DNA of 64,000 nt from Candidatus Poseidoniaceae archaeon (GTDB taxonomy: Archaea; Thermoplasmatota; Poseidoniia; Poseidoniales; Poseidoniaceae), in the NCBI GenBank assembly GCA_938030705.1, contig CALHIR010000027.1, positions 1 through 64,000 on the forward strand, written 5' to 3'. Positions 58,324-64,000 of this stretch are shown here, one piece after another. Numbering within the stretch: the stretch's first letter is position 1; each line of letters opens with the position of its first letter. The translations under genes and the position numbers were made by a program. Below the pieces are notes generated by a model. It saw nothing but the letters and a program-made list of their open reading frames with translations. It did no database searches and had not been told where the DNA came from.

Positions 58324-58330
58324 TAATATC
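58324..58330 (+). promoter_or_regulatory. TATA-like element of the rhodanese lipoprotein
   Basis: The sequence taatatc lies 24-30 bases before the ATG at 58354 with no Shine-Dalgarno between, as expected for a leaderless transcript. Confidence 0.45.
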
Positions 58331-58353
58331 TCATCGTGGGGGGTTGAGGGTTT

Positions 58354-58740
58354 ATGCGCCTCGCTCTCCCCCTTGTACTGATTCTCCTTCTTTCCGGTTG
58401 CACCTCATCAGGTGCATGGGAACGAGTCGATGTGGAAGCGTTTGACCAAGCCATTGAGGACCATCCGAAGGCCTTCCTCTTGGACGTTCGGACGACAAGT
58501 GAATGGGAACAAGATGGTCATCTCGAAAACGCCACCCTCATTCCTCACACGAGTTTAGAAGACCGACGTGATGAACTGCCCGAGGACAAGGATGAGTTGA
58601 TCCTTCTGTACTGCCGCAGCGGCAACCGTTCACAGGATGCTGCACAAACCCTTCTTGACCTCGGTTTTACCAACCTCATTGAACTTGAATCCGGCATCAC
58701 CGGCTGGAAAGATGCCGGTATGCCCGTAAGCTATGCCTGA
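58354..58740 (+). CDS. Rhodanese-domain lipoprotein
   Basis: Lipoprotein of 128 residues. The signal (RLALPLVLILLLSGC) ends in a lipobox whose Cys is residue 16, so the protein is anchored on the outer face of the membrane. The rest is a single rhodanese domain: FLLDVRTTSEWEQDGHLENA near the start, active-site loop LLYCRSGNRSQDAAQTLLDL with the catalytic Cys, and ELESGITGWKDAGMPV at the end. It may transfer sulfane sulfur or act on thiols outside the cytoplasm. The following rhodanese gene starts within 10 bases, so the two are probably one operon. Confidence 0.92.
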   Translation: MRLALPLVLILLLSGCTSSGAWERVDVEAFDQAIEDHPKAFLLDVRTTSEWEQDGHLENATLIPHTSLEDRRDELPEDKDELILLYCRSGNRSQDAAQTLLDLGFTNLIELESGITGWKDAGMPVSYA

Positions 58741-58750
58741 GGTGAAGAAG

Positions 58751-59056
58751 ATGCTTTCATTCTTCAAACGCTTTTTTTCCTCCAAGCCAGACATCGCTCA
58801 ACTACTGACCGAAGGAGCATTGGTCATCGATGTTCGTACGCAAGGCGAATACCAACGGGGCCATGGAGAGAACGCCCGAAACATTCCGTTGAATGCCCTG
58901 CAGAGTAAAGTCGCCTCCCTCAAGAAGCAGAAAAAAGTCATCATCACCTGTTGCGCAAGTGGAATGCGCTCCGGTAAAGCAGCCAAAATATTGCGGAAGG
59001 CGGGCCTTGATGCGCACAACGGGGGCCCTTGGCAAAACGTTGAGCGGCATCGATAG
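58751..59056 (+). CDS. Cytosolic single-domain rhodanese
   Basis: Protein of 101 residues from the ATG at 58751 (MLSFFKRFFSSKPDIAQLLT). A GAGGTG site before it rejects the ATG at 58733, which would overlap the lipoprotein stop. It has one rhodanese domain: LVIDVRTQGEYQRGHGENAR, KKVIITCCASGMRSGKAAKI with the catalytic Cys loop CCASGMRS, and GLDAHNGGPWQNVERH. No signal peptide is present, so it acts in the cytosol. The Cys-Cys pair is a variation on the usual HCxxGxR loop. It follows the lipoprotein rhodanese, and the pair may handle sulfur on both sides of the membrane. Confidence 0.9.
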   Translation: MLSFFKRFFSSKPDIAQLLTEGALVIDVRTQGEYQRGHGENARNIPLNALQSKVASLKKQKKVIITCCASGMRSGKAAKILRKAGLDAHNGGPWQNVERHR

Positions 59057-59108
59057 GTCGCCGCCGAGCGTTCTGAACAACCAGCAAAGGCCAATGATTG
59101 CCTTCGCC

Positions 59109-61274
59109 TCACTCTCGCCGTGCGAAGAGGAACGCAACAAAGGTCGCCACCATGGCGAGATGAAGACCAAACCCTGGCAGAGACGACGTGTCCTCCTCGT
59201 CTGCATCGGTGTTCGTCGCCTTCGTACCGTTTTCAACGGAGATGATGTCCTCTACATAGCGTCCGTCGGAACATGTTCCGGTTCCAACCACCACGTCCTC
59301 TTGTGATTGAGAGAGAACGGTGGCGTTCTGAACGTCGATGTTGAAATCGTCTCGCTCATACAACGAGGTTTGGACGACATAGCATCCACGATCGAGTGAA
59401 AAGGTGCGGTTGTATTGTTCTCCGCTCGAGGCAATGTCGTTCCACAACCACATGCTTTGCATTTCCCCAGCGTCCATGGTTTCCACGAGAATGATGGCCG
59501 TGTAGGTGAACTCCGGTTGCAATTCGCGAACCTCAGCTTGGAACTCATAACCCCAAGGAGATGCGGAATCCGTGGGAGTGGTGACGGCCGAGATGGCGTT
59601 GATGGTGATGTTTTCATTGCTCTCAACAGCCGAGGTGGCTTGTTGCCACAACCACACCATGTTGTACTCGTGCTTCCCCGTATCTTCACCAACCAGCACT
59701 CGCCCGTCATCGAGCACCAGCAGGTTGTCAGGACCTGCAAGGTTGTTGATATCGCATTCATAACGGTCCGACGCCGTGTACGGTCCTCCAACGATGGCGG
59801 GGTCAATTCTGTTTACGTTCCACGGCGTCGTCATCGTCATCTGATAGACGAGACCACAGTAATTCTGGGTCAGGTCGATGTCGTCTTGGCCGTCGGTCAT
59901 GCCGTTGGCGATGCTTGACATGGCGAGATAGAGGGTGTCGGGAACTTTGGGATTGAAGGCGACCCCCTCCATTTTGTTCCATTCATCGGTGGCTCCGAGA
60001 GCAGCGGCGGCCTTTCGAGATTCAAGGAAGGCAACCCTGTCGTCAGCCGCGGTTCCAATCACACCATCACCGTTGAGGTCGTCGTTCAGTCGTGCTTCAG
60101 CCCAATCGTTGATCTCGTCATCGGAGATGTACGAATTCTCACCCGCCACGAAGTCTGCCGTCGTGATGCCGTCGTATTCGTCAATCCACGATTGAACTTC
60201 AGCGGAAGACGAGGAACCAAGTTCAATCCAGTCGACATCAAAGCCGGTGGTGGCTGCGTCCCTGCCCTCATCCTGTGAGACGTGCGCTGCATAGAGCGTT
60301 CCTGCACTCAAGTCGCCGGCGGTGTCGGCAACGAACTTGTACAGGACCGTCTCATAGCCGTCATCGGTCAAATACACGGTTTTCTCGTCGGGCATCACTT
60401 CCGCATTTTCATGGGAGAAGCGACCCATAGCGAGATGTCGGTTCAAATCAGGCTCGCTTGAGGCTGCGTTTTCGATTTCGATGATGTAGCCGTAATCGTA
60501 GGGGTTTGGATAGTGGCCCAGGTAATCGGCGAGCCGCGTTTGGTCGCCATGGTATCGGAAACTCTCGTCGTTCCACTGCTTTGTGTCGTCAAAATAGAGT
60601 TCCTCTGAAAACAACGGCGTCCCCCACGGGCTCATGCTGCCAAAGCAAAGCACCCAACCTCCGTTGATAGCGCTGAGGTCGAGCATCTTGCTGTTCAACA
60701 CATCCCACTGCGACGATGTAGAATTCCACGCAAGGTCCAGTTGACTGATCCCCGCCGGGCGATCTTCCCAAGCGGTGTAGAGGAAGCCGCGAAGGCCATC
60801 GGTGGTGGCGGGTACAAAGGCGTTGTAATCGGGTTTCTGACTCAGGTACAATTGTGCCCCATCGTCAGCGGCGTAAATGCCTCCTGCAAGGCCACCCTCG
60901 GTCAAGGCATCGCCGCTTTGCAGGAGCACCTGATACTGTCCGTAGGAGGTTCGAATCCCGTGCCAGATGTCTTCTGGGCTGCTGGAGGCCTCCAACTCAG
61001 GAACCGTGTCTGGAAGGTTGTTCCAATCCACGCCGTGAACAACGCCAACCGTGGCCTTGTAGCGATCTCGGTCGGGATGCATGGCGTTGACGAAAAAATG
61101 GCCGTTGGCATCAACGTGCATGCCCGTTACCTCGGCCTCCGGAGGCAGCATCATGATGCGGGTCATCGATGTTGATGGCTCGGCCTCATCGCTTTGGGCT
61201 ACAGCAACCGGGAGGATGTTGAGGACGAGCAACATCCCGATGGAACAGAGAACCAGCGCCGATTTACTGCCCAT
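59109..61274 (-). CDS. PhoX-like (DUF839) secreted protein with PGF-CTERM-like tail
   Basis: Exported protein of 721 residues from the ATG at 61274. The frame opens to 61355, and 61289 is another option. The signal peptide is ALVLCSIGMLLVLNILPVAV. The long middle part has PhoX/DUF839-type features: YLSQKPDYNAFVPATTDGLR, MGRFSHENAEVMPDEKTVYL, TDDGYETVLYKFVADTAGDL and AGPDNLLVLDDGRVLVGEDT. PhoX enzymes are calcium/iron alkaline phosphatases releasing phosphate from organic esters. The C-terminus SSLPGFGLHLAMVATFVAFL plus ARRE matches the PGF-CTERM sorting tag cut by archaeosortase. That would place it on the cell surface. The phosphatase role is inferred. Confidence 0.82.
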   Translation of the reverse strand: MGSKSALVLCSIGMLLVLNILPVAVAQSDEAEPSTSMTRIMMLPPEAEVTGMHVDANGHFFVNAMHPDRDRYKATVGVVHGVDWNNLPDTVPELEASSSPEDIWHGIRTSYGQYQVLLQSGDALTEGGLAGGIYAADDGAQLYLSQKPDYNAFVPATTDGLRGFLYTAWEDRPAGISQLDLAWNSTSSQWDVLNSKMLDLSAINGGWVLCFGSMSPWGTPLFSEELYFDDTKQWNDESFRYHGDQTRLADYLGHYPNPYDYGYIIEIENAASSEPDLNRHLAMGRFSHENAEVMPDEKTVYLTDDGYETVLYKFVADTAGDLSAGTLYAAHVSQDEGRDAATTGFDVDWIELGSSSSAEVQSWIDEYDGITTADFVAGENSYISDDEINDWAEARLNDDLNGDGVIGTAADDRVAFLESRKAAAALGATDEWNKMEGVAFNPKVPDTLYLAMSSIANGMTDGQDDIDLTQNYCGLVYQMTMTTPWNVNRIDPAIVGGPYTASDRYECDINNLAGPDNLLVLDDGRVLVGEDTGKHEYNMVWLWQQATSAVESNENITINAISAVTTPTDSASPWGYEFQAEVRELQPEFTYTAIILVETMDAGEMQSMWLWNDIASSGEQYNRTFSLDRGCYVVQTSLYERDDFNIDVQNATVLSQSQEDVVVGTGTCSDGRYVEDIISVENGTKATNTDADEEDTSSLPGFGLHLAMVATFVAFLFARRE

Positions 61275-61490
61275 GCTGCTGGCTGGCATGGGAGCGACAA
61301 AAACGTTCCTCAGCGCTCCTGCGCCAGATGGTTGTGGTGGAATGGACGCCGGCATTCAACGGTACCAATCAAGCCATGCTCGAGGCTCGAGAGACCACGC
61401 TTGAAGATGAATCTCGAAGCCGTATTTTGTTCACTCTCGTGCAGTTCGTAGGAGAACGCTATCAACGAGGAGCCCGAGGATAACACAGGC

Positions 61491-62252
61491 GTGCTCGTGA
61501 AAGTGAAAAAATATGGTGATAGGAATGTCATTGATCTCTCGGAATGGGGCCGACCCGTCGCCCGCGTAGTGGCTCGGTTTCTCAAACAAAAACCCGTCTC
61601 TGTGATGCAAATTACAACCTTCCATCTTCTTCTCACCCTCTTTTGTGCCTGGCTGATTTTAGAAGGAAATACGATTATCGCATGCTTCCTTCTTGTTGTC
61701 AAAGGAATCATTGATGCGGTTGATGGTGAATTAGCCCGAATTCGTGAGCGACCCTCGCATGTTGGGAGGTATTGGGATACCGTTGCAGACACCATCGGTC
61801 TGATCGCCGTCATGGGGGCTTTTGGAAGGCACTTTGGCTGGGAACCGAGACTCACCTTCGCCCTTATTTTGGCCACGTTATTCCAGTATTCATTGTTCAA
61901 TCATTACTCGATATTGATGAGGAACTTGGGCTCGGGAGATACGACAAGTCGTGTTGATGAACGGGAAAAACCCGTGGCTTACGCTTGGGAGAAACAGGCC
62001 AACGTGAACTTATTTCATACGATATATCTCATTTTCTTTAGTTGGCAGGACCGCATTATTTCGGGTCTATCGGGGAGAGGCTCAAAGAATCTGGTGTTTG
62101 AATTAACGGCGTCTTCATCGCTTGGGTTTGGAATGCAATCGTTGATCATTTTTGGTTTGGCTCTGACTGAAAACCTCGGTTATCTTCCTGAACTTGTATT
62201 GGGGTTGAACATGGTGGTGATGGCCTTGGTGTTCCTACGAAGTCGACTTTAA
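61491..62252 (+). CDS. CDP-alcohol phosphatidyltransferase
   Basis: Membrane lipid enzyme of 253 residues starting at a GTG (or a near one at 61497). The defining motif DGELARIRERPSHVG with RYWDTVAD, matching DGxxARx8Gx3Dx3D, is complete and binds CDP and Mg2+. About five or six hydrophobic helices surround it. The family makes archaeal lipid head groups, for example archaetidyl-inositol or -glycerol phosphates. Which alcohol is used is not known. Codon usage and composition differ from neighbours: two sampled 60-base blocks are about 42% GC, against about 58% just downstream. It stands alone and may have been gained by transfer. Confidence 0.88.
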   Translation: MLVKVKKYGDRNVIDLSEWGRPVARVVARFLKQKPVSVMQITTFHLLLTLFCAWLILEGNTIIACFLLVVKGIIDAVDGELARIRERPSHVGRYWDTVADTIGLIAVMGAFGRHFGWEPRLTFALILATLFQYSLFNHYSILMRNLGSGDTTSRVDEREKPVAYAWEKQANVNLFHTIYLIFFSWQDRIISGLSGRGSKNLVFELTASSSLGFGMQSLIIFGLALTENLGYLPELVLGLNMVVMALVFLRSRL

Positions 62253-62304
62253 TCAAAGGGCCATCCTTCGCCAAACAAAGCCCTGAGGCAAGTTCACAGT
62301 GCCG

Positions 62305-62694
62305 TCATGATTCAACAACCGCTCCAATCGCAGCTCGTGCATGCGGCTCAAGCCTTGGTTCGATGTGCTTGGGTTTTGCCCCCGGCCCGATGATGCCCAA
62401 GCCAATGCGCTTGTTGTGCTTGAGTTGAAGTTCAAGAATCGTCTTGATAACGGCTTGTCCCATCGCCAATCCGTGTTGAGTTTCCCCCTTTTCGATGATG
62501 CCCAAACAGGCGGCAGCATCGTGATTGGCAAGCAGGCGGTCCAACGCCAACGGGACTTCCATTGAGCCGGGAACCCAGACCACATCTCCGATGGTCAACC
62601 CGTGTTGTTCGGCCTCATCCGTTGCAAAAGCCAACATCCGTTCAATCTCATCGCGGTGAAAGGAGCCACAGACGATCCCGATTCGCTTGCCCAT
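62305..62694 (-). CDS. ribH: 6,7-Dimethyl-8-ribityllumazine synthase
   Basis: Lumazine synthase of 129 residues from the ATG at 62694, chosen because GGTGGAG precedes it. It condenses the pyrimidine intermediate with 3,4-dihydroxy-2-butanone 4-phosphate. Signatures are RIGIVCGSFHRDEIERMLAF, VVWVPGSMEVPLALDRLLAN, ACLGIIEKGETQHGLAMGQA and GLGIIGPGA. The 'PGSxEVP' and 'KGETxH' segments are those of RibH rather than of archaeal RibC. It is the last gene of the operon ribB-ribL-ribE-ribH, 11 bases after ribE. Confidence 0.92.
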   Translation of the reverse strand: MGKRIGIVCGSFHRDEIERMLAFATDEAEQHGLTIGDVVWVPGSMEVPLALDRLLANHDAAACLGIIEKGETQHGLAMGQAVIKTILELQLKHNKRIGLGIIGPGAKPKHIEPRLEPHARAAIGAVVES

Positions 62695-62705
62695 GTATCT
62701 CCACC

Positions 62706-63308
62706 TCACTTCTCCTGTTTCATTATTCGCTCCACCGTAGCGACAATGGTTTGCGTCATGGCATCGATTTCGATGTTGATGGTATCACCTTCCTGAACGG
62801 ACCCGAACGTCGTCAAGCGAAGCGTTTCAGGAATAAGGTGAATCTTGAATTGACGGTCGACGACTTGACCGATGGTCAACGAGGCACCGTTCAGGCCGAT
62901 GTACCCCTTTTCGTGAATGTATTTCATCATCGCAGGTGGAGCAGCGATGGCCATGTTGACCCCTTCGCCTACATCGGTTCGAGCCGTGATTTTCCCCACG
63001 CCCATGATGTGACCTGACAGCAGGTGACCGCCCAGTTCGTCCCCCATTTTGAGGGAACGCTCGACATTGACTTCGTCGCCCGTTGAAAGGGAGGAAAGAT
63101 TGGTTCGTTCGAGGGTTTCTTCAATGACGTCAAAGGCAACAAGATGGCCTTGAATATCGGTGGCCGTCAAACACACGCCGTTGATGGCAACGCTTGCTCC
63201 TCGCTGAAGACCTTGGGCATCGGGGAGGGTAATCGAAAAGGTCCAAACGGCGTTTTCTTTTTCTATAGAGGCGATGGTTCCTCGGCCTTGCACGATGCCG
63301 GTAAACAC
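62706..63308 (-). CDS. ribE: Riboflavin synthase, bacterial (RibE) type
   Basis: Riboflavin synthase alpha-type of 200 residues that dismutates two lumazines to riboflavin. It has the duplicated beta-barrel architecture of bacterial RibE, with two similar halves. The first begins FTGIVQGRGTIASIEKENAV and the second ends GLNGASLTIGQVVDRQFKIH. The Shine-Dalgarno AGGGGG lies 7 bases before the GTG at 63308, giving the canonical N-terminus MFTGIV, while a TTG at 63314 is less likely. Archaea normally use an unrelated RibC, so this is probably bacterial in origin. The ribL stop is 2 bases upstream. Confidence 0.93.
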   Translation of the reverse strand: MFTGIVQGRGTIASIEKENAVWTFSITLPDAQGLQRGASVAINGVCLTATDIQGHLVAFDVIEETLERTNLSSLSTGDEVNVERSLKMGDELGGHLLSGHIMGVGKITARTDVGEGVNMAIAAPPAMMKYIHEKGYIGLNGASLTIGQVVDRQFKIHLIPETLRLTTFGSVQEGDTINIEIDAMTQTIVATVERIMKQEK

Positions 63309-63310
63309 CT

Positions 63311-63751
63311 TCAAGCCCCCTTCTTTTCAGCACGCTCAAGAATACGTGCGATGATTTTCCGAGTACCATCAAGGTCGTCACTCAAACCTTCAACACGAAC
63401 CACGTCGATGCCCAGGTACCCTCGTTCTTGAAGCGCTTTGCGAATGTTTTCCTCAGCGTGCTCTTGGTCGTAACCCAAGGCGATAACGTGCGGCTCAATA
63501 TCTGGAAGGATGTCGAAGATTGGCACATCGGGAGGGTTGCCAACCACAACAACATCAACCGGTTTGAGGCCGGCAACCATGCGTTGGCGGAGGTCTTGAT
63601 TGGTGACGGGTTCGTGCTTTCGCTTGCGAACGGTGTCGTCGTGAGCAACAACAACCGTGAGATGATCGCCCAGCGCTTTGGCCTGTTCCAAGTAATGCAG
63701 ATGACCAGCGTGAAGCAGGTCAAACACACCGACAGCAAGAATGCGCTTCAT
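63311..63751 (-). CDS. ribL: FAD synthetase RibL (archaeal type)
   Basis: Nucleotidyltransferase of 146 residues from the ATG at 63751 (MKRILAVGVFDLLHAGHLHY) that makes FAD from FMN and ATP. The HxGH nucleotide-binding motif is FDLLHAGHLHYLEQAKALGD, and the second cytidylyltransferase-like motif is DLDGTRKIIARI. VIALGYDQEHAEENIRKALQ is also typical of RibL. Longer frames reaching 63964 would include non-homologous sequence overlapping ribB and are rejected. It lies 31 bases after the ribB stop and 2 bases before ribE, so it is within the riboflavin operon. Length matches M. jannaschii RibL (about 150). Confidence 0.92.
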   Translation of the reverse strand: MKRILAVGVFDLLHAGHLHYLEQAKALGDHLTVVVAHDDTVRKRKHEPVTNQDLRQRMVAGLKPVDVVVVGNPPDVPIFDILPDIEPHVIALGYDQEHAEENIRKALQERGYLGIDVVRVEGLSDDLDGTRKIIARILERAEKKGA

Positions 63752-63782
63752 AGGACCACCAATCACGGGTTGGGCTGTTGCT

Positions 63783-64000
63783 TCATGAGGATGACGGTGA
63801 TGATTCAACGCCGAGAGCGGCGACGACATCAGCACCCTCAAGGAACGGGATGTCCCTGGCCTCAGCCCAAGCACGGGCCTCGGCGACGGACAAGGCATGA
63901 TCACCGTCGGGTTGGAGCATTTCAGCACCAATGACAACAGGCGCTGCCCCAGCGAGGCGAGCAAGACCCACAGCGAGTTCGGTGTGGCCTTGCCTGACGC
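63783..64000 (-). CDS. ribB: 3,4-Dihydroxy-2-butanone 4-phosphate synthase, C-terminal part (partial)
   Basis: C-terminal 72 residues of DHBP synthase, cut by the window edge, so the start lies outside. The visible part begins VRQGHTELAVGLARLAGAAP, the conserved RxGHTEAAxDLxRLAG motif of RibB with the catalytic His and Glu. It continues VVIGAEMLQPDGDHALSVAE and WAEARDIPFLEGADVVAALG. The enzyme converts ribulose 5-phosphate to the four-carbon unit used by ribH. It is the first visible gene of the riboflavin operon, followed by ribL after 31 bases. Confidence 0.9.
   Translation of the reverse strand, partial: VRQGHTELAVGLARLAGAAPVVIGAEMLQPDGDHALSVAEARAWAEARDIPFLEGADVVAALGVESSPSSS

Noticed and set aside
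1-64000. Insertion sequences, integrases, attachment sites, rRNA, CRISPR arrays
   Set aside because: No transposase, integrase, inverted terminal repeat or rRNA segment was recognised. The tRNA-Ser has no integrase or partial tRNA repeat nearby.

Overview
The window reads as a gene-dense archaeal chromosome segment, most consistent with a marine planktonic Euryarchaeon of the Marine Group II / Candidatus Poseidoniales type. The archaeal assignment rests on genes seen in the sequence: an A-type ATP synthase operon, RpoK, PurP, the aspartate-semialdehyde-dependent aromatic route (AroA', AroB' and GHMP-type shikimate kinase) and an archaeal-type FAD synthetase. The marine aerobic lineage is an inference from haem A synthesis, acyl-CoA dehydrogenase, branched-chain keto-acid dehydrogenase, PhoX, many surface proteins and several bacterial-looking genes (oligoribonuclease, bacterial-type riboflavin synthase, tryptophan dioxygenase). 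No gap between genes exceeds about 200 bases. I see no insertion sequence, CRISPR array, rRNA or prophage. One tRNA (Ser-GCU) is present.

Layout. 1-3.2 kb: A-type ATPase genes H-I-K-E on the minus strand, with E cut by the window edge. 3.2-7.4 kb: a methyltransferase, three KaiC/RecA-fold proteins (only the first with an intact Walker A) and a pilin-like protein with a lamin-tail domain. 7.6-10.6 kb: a large surface protein and tRNA-Ser. 10.7-13.7 kb: haem O and haem A synthases and a divergent exported thioredoxin-like protein. 13.8-18.2 kb: RpoK, tryptophan dioxygenase, PurP and a duplicated-domain envelope protein. 18.3-24.1 kb: an HTH regulator followed by aroA'-aroB'-aroK-aroC-lysC. Aspartokinase here feeds aspartate semialdehyde to AroA'. 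24.1-29.1 kb: a DUF4350-MoxR-DUF58-membrane protein operon. 29.3-34.7 kb: a three-subunit molybdenum hydroxylase resembling 4-hydroxybenzoyl-CoA reductase, with a secreted protein at the operon end.

34.7-42.8 kb: envelope genes, namely a calcium-binding-repeat protein, a thioredoxin-like lipoprotein, a subtilase and a membrane protein of about 1,355 residues. 42.8-48.8 kb: oligoribonuclease, XdhC and a MobA-like protein (likely maturation of the molybdenum hydroxylase), an orphan protein, acyl-CoA dehydrogenase, a cation/calcium exchanger and an aquaporin. 48.8-53.8 kb: a fused E1 alpha/beta dehydrogenase, an MFS exporter and a pseudo-receiver protein in one overlapping operon. 53.9-59.1 kb: a ThiF/MoeZ-like enzyme, thioredoxin reductase, a dolichol-kinase-like protein, a SnoaL-like protein, a saccharopine-dehydrogenase-like protein and two small rhodaneses. 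59.1-62.3 kb: a PhoX-like exported protein with a PGF-CTERM-like tail and a CDP-alcohol phosphatidyltransferase. 62.3-64 kb: the riboflavin/FAD operon ribB-ribL-ribE-ribH, with ribB cut by the window edge.

Translation signals are mixed. Many genes look leaderless, with a TATA-like element about 25-30 bases before the ATG. Genes inside operons often carry GAGGTGA-type Shine-Dalgarno sites, and stop/start overlaps of the ATGA type are common. The strongest candidates for something poorly described are the KaiC triad beside the pilin-lamin-tail gene, and the pseudo-receiver operon.
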